Shown here in pieces: positions 11,225 to 23,335 of a stretch of 64,000 nucleotides of DNA. The stretch comes from Aphrophora alni (lineage: Eukaryota > Arthropoda > Insecta > Hemiptera > Aphrophoridae): contig OY740769.1 in the NCBI GenBank assembly GCA_963513935.1, positions 66,732,984 to 66,796,983 on the forward strand, read 5' to 3'. The notes under the pieces were generated by a model. The model saw only the letters and a program-made list of their open reading frames with translations. It was not told the origin of the DNA and searched no databases. Position numbers and translations under genes: made by a program. The number at the start of each line of letters is the position of its first letter. The stretch's first letter is position 1.

Positions 11225-13100
11225 ACCAGATGTTTTCACGGTTTACCCCCTGCCAGATCCACGGGGCTAACATCGGCACTTTATGTGGATCCGCGTGTGA
11301 CAGCCTGCCTGCACCAGGGAGCGGCGCTTCACTCCAGACTCTGTCCAGCAATGTGCATGAAGTGCATGACTAAATACAAACGTGATCATATAAAACCACA
11401 TCTACACAAAGCAACTTGCACCTAGGCTTGGTTTGACTAAGTTGATCGTGTGACCGCCTGCCTGGACCAGAGGGCGGCGCTTCCCTCCAGACTCTGTCCA
11501 GCAATGTGCATGAAATGCATGACTAAATACAAACGTGATCAGATAAAACCACATCTACACAAAGCAACTTGCACCTAGGCTAGGTTTGACTAAGTTGATC
11601 GTGTGACAGCCTGCCTGGACCTAGGGGCGGCGCTTCACTCCAGACTCTGTCCAGCAATGTGCATGAAATGCATGACTAAATACAAACGTGATCAGATAAA
11701 ACCACATCTACACAAAGCAACTTGCACCTAGGCTAGGTTTGACTAAGTTGATCGTGTGACAGCCTGCCTGGACCTAGGGGCGGCGCTTCACTCCAGACTC
11801 TGTCCAGCAATGTGCATGAAATGCATGACTAAATACAAACGTGATCAGATAAAACCACATCACACAAAGCAACTTGCACCTAGGCTAGGTTTGACTAAGT
11901 TGATCGTGTGACAGCCTGCCTGGACCTAGGGCGGCGCTTCACTCCAGACTCTGTCCAGCAATGTGCATGAAATGCATGACTAAATACAAACGTGATCAGA
12001 TAAAACCACATCTACACAAAGCAACTTGCACCTAGGCTAGGTTTGACTAAGTTGATCGTGTGACAGCCTGCCTGGACCTAGGGGCGGCGCTTCACTCCAG
12101 ACTCTGTCCAGCAATGTGCATGAAATGCATGACTAAATACAAACGTGATCAGATAAAACCCACATCTACACAAAGCAACTTGCAACTAGGCTAGGTCTTG
12201 TGACAGCCTGCCTGGACAAGGGGGCGGCGCTTCACTCCAGACTCTGTCCAGCAATGTGCATGAAATGCATGACTAAATACAAACGTGATCAGATAAAACC
12301 ACATCTACACAAAGCAACTTGCACCTAGGCTAGGTTTGACTAAGTTGGTAGTGTGACAGCCTGCTTGGACCAGGGGGCGGCGCTTCACTCCAGACTCTGT
12401 CCAGCAATGTGCATGAAATGCATGACTAAATACAAACGTGATCAGATAAAACCCACATATACACAAAGCAACTTGCAACTAGGCTAGGTCTTGTGACAGC
12501 CTGCCTGGACAAGGGGGCGGCGCTTCACTCCAGACTCTGTCCAGCAATGTGCATGAAGTGCATGACTAAATACAAACGTGATCAGATAAAACCACATCTA
12601 CACAAAGCAACTTGCACCTAGGCTTGGTTTGACTAAGTTGATCGTGTGACCGCCTGCCTGGACCAGAGGGCGGCGCTTCACTCCAGACTCTGTCCAGCAA
12701 TGTGCATGAAATGCATGACTAAATACAAACGTGATCAGATAAAACCACATCTACACAAAGCAACTTGCACCTAGGCTTGGTTTGACTAAGTTGATCGTGT
12801 GACCGCCTGCCTGGACCAGGGGGCGGCGCTTCACTCCAGACTCTGTCCAGCAATGTGCATGAAATGCATGACTAAATACAAACGTGATCAGATAAAACCA
12901 CATCTACACAAAGCAACTTGCACCTAGGCTAGGTTTGACTAAGTTGGTAGTGTGACAGCCTGCTTGGACCAGGGGGCGGCGCTTCACTCCAGACTCTGTC
13001 CAGCAATGTGCATGACTAAATACAAACGTGATCAGATAAAACCACATCTACATAAAGCAACTTGCACCTAGGCTAGGTTTGACTAAGTTGATCGTGTGTC
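11225..13100 (+). repeat. 153-bp GC-rich tandem array, about 12-13 copies
   Basis: Anchoring on CTCCAGACTCTGTCC gives unit positions 11334, 11487, 11640, 11793, 11944, 12097, 12237, 12390, 12530, 12683, 12836 and 12989. Spacing is 153 bp except 151 once and 140 twice. Both 140-bp units lose the same 13 bases (TAGGTCTTGTGACAG in place of the longer TAGGTTTGACTAAGTTGATC...) and each follows the same neighbour type, so a two-unit block was duplicated. The + strand frame at 11219-11425 is repeat sequence and not a gene. Confidence 0.95.
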
Positions 13101-13159
13101 AGCTCTACCGTATGACGTTTCACATTGCTGGTATAATTAAAAACATTTTGCGATTTGGG

Positions 13160-13392
13160 TAATTCTTGTTTTTCCTTAGTCTAATAGCTTTGACTGCTGA
13201 GGCCTAGTTTTACGCTGGTGTACTTTTCTTAGATTTTAGTTTTAGTTTCCAACATGGATATAGTCTATGGTGATCTTTTTCTCTTTTATTTTTTAGTTTC
13301 TCACTTGATAACGGGAGTTGATTTATAATTTCGAAACGCCGTGTATTAATTTTCTATACACAAATGATTGCAAATGTCCAATTAAACCGTAT
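13160..13392 (-). repeat. right inverted arm of the composite element
   Basis: Mirror of the left arm. Read on the + strand it contains TTGATAAC, GGGA...TTTC and GAAAC (13305-13336), a somewhat better hammerhead-like core than the left copy. Confidence 0.7.
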
Positions 13393-13399
13393 TCATAAT

Positions 13400-15031
13400 A
13401 TTAAACATTCTACCATTATCCAATAACTTTGAAACCAAAAGCATGTTGTTTTGTACGTTGTTCCAAATTAAGTGGTTCATGTTTACTTTGTAGGATAATT
13501 TGTATATTTCAAGATTAATGTACAATTTTGGTGTATTGTGAAGATTTATAATCCAAATCAATATACTAAGTCGCAAGGAAAATAAAATGGTATTCACAAG
13601 TAATTTCAAAAAAAAGAAGAAGAAGAACCTAGCGGCGATCAGGGTTCATTTTACCCTCTTTTACCACTTTTATCACATAAAACATACAAGGTAGAAAACT
13701 AAAATAGATAAAATACCTGTATATATTGATACAATGCTTTATTTCCTACATTTTTGACATTCTGAACAAATATTTGGTAATAAATTTCTGCATTTTTCCT
13801 TTTCCCTTTCCTCTGGAATAGCTACATCAATCATTCTTTAAGTACATTCTTTTTTGAAATAAATATTTTTTTATTTGGAACCAAATCTGACATAACAATA
13901 TGTCTTTCACGCATTACTGAATAAGTTTGAGAATTAGTCAATTCATTCCAAGTCTAATGTCGGTCAAATGTTGAACATCAATTAATGTTGGCTAAATCAA
14001 CTGAGATGTCGCCCAACTCTAACCAAGTTTCGAGATATGATCCATATAATGTTTTGTTTTTTTGAAGACTGAGATCAAATTTGAAATTTTACATCGGTTT
14101 TTACATAATTGCTAACTATACCTCCCAAAATTCTCAATGTAACTTCAACATTTTATATATTTTTCCATTTACAGACGGATTTCAAATAAATTTGTAATAC
14201 ACAATTTAAAAGATATTTGATGTTAAATAGTTAACCCACAAACTCCAAAAATATATAAGAAATAAATTTAAAATTTTGAAATCTTCATTCCAATTATGTA
14301 CAATGTAGTCGAGGCCAGAATCCGAGGTCGTTACCAAGCGGAGTAAGTTTGTCTTTCTCTCCAACACATAACACAAGATTCATTTTGAGAATCTGAAAAG
14401 CCTATGTTAGTATAATACGATGCTAAGTATTGGAAAGGAGTTTTAAGTTACACATCTCCTGTGTGCATCTTTGTAATGTAAAGACATTTTATAAAAACAT
14501 TAAAAATGTAAACATTTTCATTGATGCTGCTATGAAATATGTCTTCAATACTGTGTTAAATTGAGTCGGAAATTCCTTTAATCTGTAACAAAAACAAAAA
14601 TTAATATACTGGGGTTTTATAAAACTGCATATACTCGTAAACATGAATGATTATAGTAATCATAATTATATCTAATCATACACGCAATAGCAGAGTTATA
14701 TTTTGTTAAGTTCTACTGTCTTACCTTAAAAATTAAAATTAGCCTAAATTTCTACTTTATTTTACTTCTACTTTTTTAAAATTAAGTTATGTCTATGTGC
14801 ACACCAACACAATAGGTAAACATTATTGTTTTTGTTAATTTTGTTGTTTCCAATTGTGTATTGAGCAAATTGATAATTTAATATAAATAAATATAGATTT
14901 CAGATCTTCAACTTCAATACTCTTGATATAATGATAATGAAATTTTAAATTTTAAGTTTTTTATACCTACTATTCATCTACTTGGTGGTTATTTTCTCAA
15001 ATTTGAGAACTTGAAACTCATCTATCTCCCT
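13400..15031. other. unassigned AT-rich DNA
   Basis: No gene supported. The minus-strand frame at 13382-13609 overlaps the element arm and has no family signal. Confidence 0.4.
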
Positions 15032-15226
<195 letters not shown>

Positions 15227-15229
15227 CAT

Positions 15230-17007
15230 ATAAATTCATTCTTTTGATCGGAACATAGCCATTTACTGTGTGGCTGTAACACAACAATCCAAAAGTAGAA
15301 TTTCACTTCTTATTTTGATTGACATACAAAGACAGATTTAAGAAGCTTTTATAAATAAATTCTAAACATAAAACATATCCCACTGGCCCATTTCCAAAAC
15401 TAAATAATAACCAACCAAAAATATCAGATGATAGTTGTTGTCAGTCAAAAAGTGAAAATGGATTATGGAAACTATCCTTGAACCTGGATTTTTGGAAAGA
15501 CGACGACCAATATGTTTTGTTTGGGTCCTAAGAAGTTACGCTTAATAATCAAAATCATTATTGCCGATTTTGAGATAATTGTAAATTTTTTTTTATAGCA
15601 GCTACCCCCAAACTTTGAGCTACAAAAAATCCCAAATTGTGGCTAAAATATGGCTACATTACAAATTTAATTAATTTTCACAGATGATGACAGACAGACT
15701 TCAATCCAAAATCTCTTTTTTGGATTTAGGGGACATGAAAACTGAAATATCATCAAACACTCTACATCGAATTTTGACTGATTTTGATCACATCACTTTG
15801 CCTTTTTTTATAAGTACATGATAGAAAATAAATACAAAGAGATATGAAATAGAAAAACAGTGATAATCTCTGTACAAGCAAACCTGATATTTTTGCATGT
15901 TTTCTTTTTACTCGATGCCTACCCTTTCCTTGCATTGTGCGCCAACTGTCGAGTGGAGGCCTACCTAGGTGGTAGTTACTAGTTCACGTACTTACTGGGG
16001 TCAAATCCACATAGAGGTGAGTTATTAATTCTTAGGAACGACAGTGTAGAAATCGTTTTAATCTTGAGTTATGATTTGGGGGATGTGAAAATCATTTGAA
16101 GGACACCTCCTCATATTAATTAGAAACTGCTCATTGTATTCTTCAAGTCAAGAGAAAAGTTTCTGTAGTGACGATATTCCCTAAAACCACTCACCACTTC
16201 CCTTTAGTTGTAGGAGTTAACTAGAAGCATTAACTACTCCTGTATAATAGGAGATGAGCCTCATTCACCGTGCTCTTCCCATAAGTAATTCACAATTTTA
16301 ATTGTGTGAATAGTGTAAATGGTATTCAACCCCCCCTCATTTTAAAAGTATACTATACCTTCATTATTAAAGAAAAGTGACAACATTTATAAAGCAGCTA
16401 ACGTTATTGAATTAAAAAACAAATTATTGTAAATGCAATTTATATCTATTCGCAGTTCTAAATTTCTACTAGGCAAATAATAAAATAAAAACTATTTAAA
16501 TATCCTTTGGTTTATGCTTCATCAAAATTGAACTATTTGATACGACTATATAGGTTAGGTTACATTTTCCTTAATGACTCATCTTCAATACTTGGAACGT
16601 ACAGTTTAGACAACCGCTATTGTGACATCATTCTTCATAAGTGTAATTGAATGATTATACAGTAAATTTCAATGGTTTATATTATGAATAAAAGCTTCGC
16701 TGTAAATATTACACTTAGCAATGCATAGAAAATGACACAATTCATACTGCTGGAAGTTTGAGGAAAACATTGAGTGTTTAAAACTAATTCACGTCTTCAT
16801 GTAAGTTTATAATTGATATTTCCTGCATTTGTTATTATATTTATCATCATTGATGAAAAACGCAATGTGAAGAGAAAGACTTTATTAAATCGTCACTTGC
16901 TCTGTCCTAAAGGGCAGGACCTTAATACGTTGAATTTTTTAATAACAGTTCTTCAAAACCTCTCCCTATTTGGGAAAGAAATGTCCAGCGAGATTGTGAA
17001 TCTCACC
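15230..17007. other. unassigned DNA with a dispersed-repeat fragment
   Basis: No gene supported. The stretch at 15488-15522 (TTTTTGGAAAGACGACGACC and following) recurs at 31718-31752 with a few changes, so it is part of a dispersed repeat. Confidence 0.35.

Positions 17008-17056
<49 letters not shown>
17008..17056. repeat. (TTA)n microsatellite, about 16 copies
   Basis: Perfect trinucleotide run. It inflates the + strand open frame at 16813-17079, which I do not accept as a gene. Confidence 0.98.
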
Positions 17057-17059
<3 letters not shown>

Positions 17060-17718
17060 TAAGTAAGCCTTTTATCTGAAACTTTGATTTACTCCTAAAG
17101 TTGAGACCAGTTCTTCAAATATAGTTAAAATTTTCTCTCGCACGTTTAACTCTTTCGTACTTGATATGCGAGATTCAGCATCTTTTATCTCAAGTGATTT
17201 TGACTGGAGATTTCAAATTTTGACACGTGTTAGAACAAACTTAAAACATTGAAAATCTTGAAAAAATCACCACAAGAAAAATGAGTGGATAATTATCAAG
17301 TTTAGTGTTTAACCCATTTGCTTTAGATCTTTCGTCAGCGTATAATTTCAGAATAACTTCACTCAGTGTTTTTACCACGTATGAGTAGGCTACATACAAG
17401 AGTTGTCAACGCTTCTTCTGTTAAAGTCTACCTGGTGGGACATAATTTTTGAAGTGTTTAAGAAGAAAGTTTTTTATCCTGAAGTATCGTGCAATAACAC
17501 TGAACCTACTAACACTTGTAATACAAAATTTTAAATGACCATTATGAATGTAAAAAAGTTGGGAACATCAGGAACTGTGTATTCTGGTCAGCCTGTCTTA
17601 CATGGTGGAACTCTCCCACTTTTCATCAGATGGTTGTTCCCCAATCCAAATTCAATTGTGGTGTCCGCGGGATTATATCTCCCCCTCTGATTAAACAGTT
17701 CCATCCTTTCAACTACTT

Positions 17719-17814
17719 CTAAGTTGTTTTTACTGAACATTCATTTGATGTTTTTATGGTTCCATAAAACTTCCTAGTTTTGTTGCACTTTTTTCTTTTT
17801 GTGAATATAAAATC
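17719..17814 (-). CDS. tentative last exon of the DRAM-family gene
   Basis: The preceding exon (18262-18425) ends in phase 0. Here an acceptor (GTTCTCAG) at 17815 opens 31 codons in the matching phase, beginning DFIFTKRKKCNKTRK and ending in TAG at 17719-17721. A short basic cytosolic tail after the sixth membrane segment is usual for this family. The polypyrimidine tract is only moderate, so another last exon is possible. The more G+C-rich stretch next to it (17565-17720) carries another open frame that I could not identify. Confidence 0.4.
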   Translation of the reverse strand, partial: DFIFTKRKKCNKTRKFYGTIKTSNECSVKTT

Positions 17815-18261
17815 CTGAGAACTTGAGGTTTTGTACTGCTTCCAATGGGTATGTGTAGTTGGTATCTGGCGTCTAGTAATTTATGTGAGTCAATTTAATT
17901 TTAGCTCTTAAATTGGTTCAGTCACCAAACGTTGTAGCTGAATTTGTCACTACTTTCAGCAGAACACAAACTGTTATGTTTGATTATTGAGTTTATATAA
18001 ATTAAATGGTTTGGCGTGGTTGTAAATAATAATTAGAGATGTCTGAACGCGGTTCCAACGCATTACATCATAAAGTAAGACCTGATGTATAATAGTATAT
18101 ATACTTTATATATACGAGTTGTTTATAGAAAGTTATTATACATTAAATTCTTATTTCTTATAACCATATCTTATCTAATATAAAAAAACCGCCTCCTGTG
18201 AATCTTAACAATGTGTTTTGAGTAAAATAATGTGCATTTTAGGTATTTACAAAATACTTAC

Positions 18262-18425
18262 TCTAAGAACGGGCAGAACAACTTCCATTGTTCGCAATTC
18301 TGGTACAAAGGAAAGCATCATTACGCTCTGACTGAAAGCTAAAATCCATTCACAAGCCGCGCTTATCACATGAGCAACCCAGCCATCATCAGTCGGTAAC
18401 CAGGGTCGACCGTAGCTTCGAATTT
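18262..18425 (-). CDS. DRAM/Frag1-family membrane protein, exon with fifth-sixth membrane region
   Basis: Acceptor TTTTTTTTCAG ends at 18426 and donor AGA|GTAAGT starts at 18261. The exon begins with two bases that complete a codon left by the exon at 22846-22987, and encodes GRPWLPTDDGWVAHVISAAC, then EWILAF, then a hydrophobic segment ending LSFVPELRT. In DRAM proteins this is the highly typical region after the extracellular loop: (S)AxCEWxLAF followed by the last membrane helix and a cytosolic xFxxxxLR. DRAM proteins sit in lysosomal membranes and modulate autophagy. The family assignment is from known sequence patterns; function in this species is inferred. Confidence 0.85.
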
Positions 18426-19188
18426 CTGAAAAAAAAAATCAATCAATCAAATTAATTTACATTATAGAAACCTTTATTGTTTACTATAAAACGTTTTATT
18501 CTTATATCAGTCCAACACATTTCCATGAAGATTTTAGTTAATTTGTATTGTTTAGTAGAATAGTATAAGGAAAAGTGCAGCAATTTAAAAGTCTCAAGAG
18601 AATTTACGATGTAAATAAGCTTGCACGCGTTTTCCTTTGTTTTGATATCCGCTGGACTGATTTCCACAAAATGTAGTTAGAATCATTACCAACAAGAAAA
18701 GACTATTCTTTAGTAAAGCTTTAATAAGCTCAAAGAAACAGCCTATAGCTTTACTCTTTAAAACCATTCTTAATTCTCGGGTTCCATTAAAACGACTAAC
18801 ATGTAATGGTAGTTAGACTATATAGCTAACTGCATTATAGAGGATGTGAACTCAGAATGTGTATGTATTAAATTATCTATGGTCATTTAACTTTTGCGAG
18901 TGTTTGTTTTCATATGCATATCCCTAATATACAACTATCATAAGACTTGGAAGTATCATTTTCCCTAGCTTTCATTTAGCAAAAGAAATTGATACGAATA
19001 TCTAGTTTAATGGGAAAGAAGTTTGATGGGACTGTCTAGTTGAGAATCATTTAAATTCAGTTTTAGTGAACTGAACATAATGATATAACTTAGACTTTAT
19101 ATCCACGATAATATTAGTTATAGAAAATAAATCACCTATTTGTTCAATGATCAATATTGTGTATATGGGTATCACACAAGAAGGTATA
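18426..19188. other. intron DNA of the DRAM-family gene
   Basis: AT-rich with no further feature up to the TA-flanked element starting at 19189. Confidence 0.5.
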
Positions 19189-20221
19189 CAGTGTGTCCCA
19201 CGAAGGTATTTACATTTTTAAACAACCACCAAGTACATATGCGTCTACCAAATTGTAATATTTCATTCACACATATTGGAAACATATCCAAAAGATTATC
19301 AACAAATCTGTAATAGAAATAAAATGGCGGCTGTTGATAGAAATGCAGTTTAAACAACAGCCCTTGTCGCTGGAGAAAAAGATATCATAAAAGCTCCAAA
19401 TGTTTAAACAGATAGTTATTTTAAAATTAACAGCTGTTTTTTTAATTTCAGATCATTGAATTGTTGACAACATTTATTGTGTTCTCTTGGACAACAAACA
19501 TAACCTAGGTTGTTCTAACATTTTGCTATATTGTTTCTAGCAGAATGTTTTGTGCTCTAAGGTATTGATTTTAATAATGACAAAGAAGCACACATAATAT
19601 TTCAAGCTACGTAGTCTATTGTATGATTGAACCTCCCTCACTCATGTCCATCGCAAAGTGCAGGAAGCTCTTACTTGAAACTGGTAGTGTACAGAAAAAG
19701 TATCACCGGCAGCCGCCTGACTTAGAAGTGGCCGTAAATGCGTGTGCTGTTATTCTAAAGTCTTATAGTAAACCCACATCGATTCGTAAAGTATCCTTAA
19801 GCACTGGTGTGCCTAAGTCTACAGTACATAGAATAATCAAGGAACTCTTCAGGAATGCCTTAGAGACTTTTGTTCATCGATGCTACCAGCAGTTTCAGTT
19901 TGAATGATTTTTTATTTGTTAAGAAACATGTTTTACCATAAAAAGAAATTTTATTATTTGTTATATTGTGGTAATTAAATTAAAAAGTTATTAAAGTCTA
20001 TAAAATAACAAAAAGTTACTTTACTGCTTGCAATCGTTTAAAGTTTAAACCATAAATCGCTGCCAACAGACGCCATTTTTTTCTATTGAAGATATCAGCG
20101 TAAAATTTTGTTGGTACACTTTTGGATATATTTCCAATATGTATGAAAAATCTAACAATTTGGTTGATGCATATGTACTTGGTGTTGTTTAAAAATGTAA
20201 ATACCTTCGTGAGACACATCG
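19189..20221 (+). mobile_element. Tc1/mariner-type element, internally deleted, about 1033 bp, TA target duplication
   Basis: The left end CAGTGTGTCCCACGAAGG begins right after TA (19187-19188). The right end, on the other strand, reads CGATGTGTCTCACGAAGG and is followed by TA (20222-20223). The inverted repeats run for about 170-180 bp and include TATTTACATTTTTAAAC, CAAGTACATATGC, CATATTGGAAA and ATCCAAAAG in the same order. TA duplication, a CAGT start and long inverted repeats are typical of the Tc1/mariner superfamily. It lies in an intron of the DRAM-family gene. The element is too short for a full transposase. Confidence 0.85.
19623..19907 (+). pseudogene. transposase N-terminal fragment with helix-turn-helix
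   Basis: A 94-codon frame inside the TA-flanked element. Residues about 56-77 read PTSIRKVSLSTGVPKSTVHR followed by II, a clear helix-turn-helix of the type found in the N-terminal DNA-binding domain of Tc1/mariner transposases (S(I/V)RxxSxxTGVPxSxVHRIL). No DDE catalytic domain follows: the frame stops after about 15 more residues. It is therefore a remnant of the element's own transposase. I cannot say whether the short protein is expressed. Confidence 0.7.
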
Positions 20222-20223
20222 TA

Positions 20224-22100
20224 CATTATGGTATGATAGAGAAATCTAAAATCTAATAAATTAAAATATTTACAAAATAATATTTTCTAAAAGCTACCTT
20301 TCTTTGCTAAAACAGTAGTTATAAATAGGTGTAAACATCTGTAAAAAAAGGCGTTAATACAAAAGATTTTGCTTTTTACTAGTGATTTAAATTTCTGATT
20401 TCTTTTAGATGTTTCTATGAATTTATTTATATCGTTTGTGTTTGTTAATTGTTTGTGCACCAGATTCCTATAACCTTTTAAATTGAGTAAAATCAAATTT
20501 ATAAATGCTTTAAACATCTAAATTTTAATTTATTTTTAGCCTATTGTATAAAAATATATTTATTAATGTTGATCATTGCCTTAAACCAAATTTAACGACA
20601 AAGAGAATTGAAATAGGTTAAAAAAGGAAATCTTTCTAACAACGAACCTCCAGGAAGACAAAGTTGAAGAACGATTTAAAAATTTAGTTAATTGGGATTA
20701 AGACTGCAATTTCTGAATAATTAAATAATCAAATAAATCGGGACTCTGACATTAAAAATTTCTAAAATTCATTTGTATTTCTAATGAAACACGAATATTG
20801 TATATTGCCCGCTTATCTATTGATAATCGTTAAGGATTGGGTAAGTTAGGATATCAGTTGATACGTGATAGCATAATAAAAGTGTAGAGCACAACAGGTT
20901 ATTTTATTATATCTAATCTATTTCTTTCTACTGTAACTATTTTCTTAACCATCCTTGATTATCCCAAGTAATCTATTCAACTAAGATTCAAGAATTATCC
21001 AATAATTTAGTGGGAATGTTATAATTTTCTAACAATAAGATAAAATATAACTCTAGTTCCCCCAATTACTTCTCTGTAGAATGCATGATTATGATGTTGG
21101 TAAATATGAATAAACAAAACTACCGATATTGTTGTGACATCATTACGTAAGGGGAGCGTAATCAACATACTGGAAAGGTTAGGCTGAGATTTTCTAAAGA
21201 ACATAGTAGAGTCATTTTTCATGAAACTCAATGACACTTAGAACGTACTTGTTGATAATTACCAACAAATCCAGGGTTTATTGGTGATAACACTTTCTTT
21301 CCATCATCACTGTTACTCATCCTGTTATTCGCTTCCTATCAGGAATTAAATTAAACATTTCTCCAGATTTTTCGACTGAAAGACGTTCGGTAATTGAATG
21401 TCCTTCCTGCGCTTGACAAATATAAACTTATTTTTACAACTTAATTTCAAACATATGATATTCAAAATCATCCCAAATTATGAAAAATATTTGGATGCTT
21501 GCAACGAAAATATTCACTAAAGTTTGAACGATATTTCAATACACTTATTCTACTGCCTACACCTTCAAATAAATTGTAGACATTTTAAATATTTAATACC
21601 AAAATAGATGTGTATTTCATTAAACGTTCTAAATAAACCTTTCATTTAATTACTCGAGACAACGTTCTTTGTTGGATAAAAATCTGATTCTACTATTGAT
21701 TTTCCTCCAGGAAGACCGTTAAAATGAGGTCTTACTCGACTTATCTTTACACACCCGCAGAGGGTTCTGATAAAATTTTATCAACAGATATATTTCATTA
21801 TATCTTAGACATAGTTAAGTACTGTAGACACGAGGCTGTTGGCGTTGTTAAATGGTGGAAGTGGGGAAGCCAGGCAGGTGTTATACCGAGTTATGATTTG
21901 CTGTCAATTTGTCACGCATCGCTATAAAACCATTGGCCATCTAATACTTTTATCTGTACAGTCATTCAAAAGTAAGTTACAATTTAAATGCTTAGAAGTA
22001 CTTTATTTATTAACATAATAAAACTAAAAATATAGTTTTCTTTAATGGAATTTATTAACTAACCTTTAAATAAGTAATAAAACAAAACTATAGGCCTACA
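20224..22100. other. intron DNA of the DRAM-family gene
   Basis: No gene supported. The + strand frame at 21724-21927 and the minus-strand frames at 20287-20517 and 21019-21237 have no splice or family evidence. Confidence 0.4.
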
Positions 22101-22104
22101 TATA

Positions 22105-22637
22105 GCCGGCCAAACGTAAGCTGGCACTTGGGCTTGGCGAGCCGAGGCGACGGACCCTTGGCGAGGGGAGGGTGGAGGTGCAGGTAAAATCCTTTCAGAA
22201 TACATTGACCCACCCGCGTCCGGTCACTCACGGGTTTGGTTTGTGGATATTATGTCAGATCTTTTTAGCAATATACAAGCGGCTGCCAATAAATGTTCAA
22301 ATTTTTAATATGGGAGTCAGAAAACTACAGTTATCCAGAAGTAAGACAAAGGTAAATAAAAGGTAAGCTAAGTAGAAAAGGGAGTTTTAATACGTATATA
22401 TGTTATTTGCTATGAGTTACATTTATATGCTAATTATTTACTTATTTATTATAAATAAGTAAATTTTATTATAAATAATTTATTATAATTATTTATTTAC
22501 TTATTTATATGCTGAATAGAACAGCTTACTTACGGGCCGATGGTTATGCCCAGCGTTAATTTGGCCGTCGATATTTTCAGAACGACGAATACAGGTTTTC
22601 TACCTAGGAGCCAAGTGTCAGCTTACGTTTGGCCGGC
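22105..22637. mobile_element. MITE-like element with 27-bp inverted repeats, TATA on both sides
   Basis: Left end GCCGGCCAAACGTAAGCTGG followed by CACTTGG matches, with one mismatch, the reverse complement of the right end (CCAAGTG, then TCAGCTTACGTTTGGCCGGC). Both ends are flanked by TATA (22101-22104 and 22638-22641), so the duplication is TA or TATA. The 533-bp interior has no coding capacity. It contains an internal hairpin near 22437-22465 (TACTTATTTATTATAAATAAGTA type, read as two half-sites). It lies in an intron. Confidence 0.85.
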
Positions 22638-22845
22638 TATACTGTCAGAGCAGGTGTTCAATGTACCCCCCCCCCCATCCCCAATTTCCCTCTTGGACTA
22701 GCAGCAACCACTGTTTCCCAGATTCAGAGGACGTCAAAAGGAATATTTCATGGTAAATTTATTTTTGTTTTTTTTACCAACCAGGCAACATTCTATATGT
22801 TACTTTTATATGAGAAAGTAAAAATAATTTTAAAAAAAGACTTAC

Positions 22846-22987
22846 CTGGTGGAGAATTCATAATAGAAACAACTGTTGATATTATACCGACTACATTCAA
22901 TAGAATAACAAGTATTGCTATAAATATACGGATGTGGTAGATTGCCGTGGAACTGATTTCTTCTTTCATGTTGAACGATATCCAAGT
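22846..22987 (-). CDS. DRAM/Frag1-family membrane protein, exon with fourth membrane segment
   Basis: Acceptor TTACTATTACAG ends at 22988; donor CCAG|GTAAGT starts at 22845. The exon starts in phase 0, matching the end of the 24770-24996 exon, and leaves one base that the 18262-18425 exon completes. It encodes TWISFNMKEEISS, then a hydrophobic stretch (IFIAILVILLNVVGIISTVV) and SIMNSPP. Position and spacing fit the segment before the extracellular loop in the family. Confidence 0.8.
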
Positions 22988-23129
22988 CTGTAATAGTAAC
23001 ACTTCATTAATACAATTTAGTCGGTTATTTACTATAATTATTTTATAAATAAAACCTGCAATAACATCGAATAACCTTACTTATACACCCATGCAGAAAA
23101 CAATCTTAATTATCACAAATTATTTATAC

Positions 23130-23335
23130 AAAACCACCCCAGTGGCTCACATATAGTAAGGACAGGGGTATGAATTTCGAGTGACCCTAGTCGGATCTAC
23201 ATTTTTATCAAGGGTTAGATTCCTCTCTATCGGGTTTCTCTTAACAAACTTGTTCATTTCCGACCCTGACGCTATTAGAGTATTCGAGGGCTAGGGGTCT
23301 TTCGTTTCTTCCTTTTCTTTAATATAACTCGATAA
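23130..23335 (+). repeat. possible tRNA-derived SINE-like sequence
   Basis: CCCAGTGGCTCA... at 23139 resembles a degenerate A box, and TGAATTTCGAGTGACCC near 23172 a degenerate B box about 40 bases on. The remaining 150 bases are more G+C rich than the surroundings and end in a T-rich tail. No target duplication was found, so this is only a suggestion. Confidence 0.3.

Larger units (their letters stand above)
10715..13392. mobile_element. foldback-like composite: inverted arms enclosing a satellite array
   Basis: The two ends are long imperfect inverted repeats. The left arm (about 10715-10965) and the reverse complement of the right arm (about 13160-13392) share blocks such as TTTGTGTATAGAAAATTAAT, ATTATAAATCAACTC, CGTTATCA, AATCTAAGAAAAGTAC and AAGGAAAAACAA in the same order, with identity I would judge at about 75-80%. 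Between them is a tandem array of a 153-bp unit much richer in G+C than the surroundings. No transposase is visible. The arrangement matches foldback elements, or an inverted pair of Penelope-type terminal repeats around an amplified core. Target duplications are not evident. Confidence 0.7.

Noticed and set aside
11225..13100. CRISPR-like array
   Set aside because: Units are contiguous 153-bp tandem copies with no unique spacers, in eukaryotic DNA.
17560..17720. Minus-strand frame RYNPADTTIEFGLGNNHLMK
   Set aside because: Open and more G+C rich, but I cannot connect it to any family, and it overlaps the tentative DRAM tail exon in another frame.
19172..20219. Minus-strand frames at 19172-19357 and 20016-20219
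   Set aside because: Both lie in the inverted repeats of the Tc1/mariner-type element and mirror each other; not genes.
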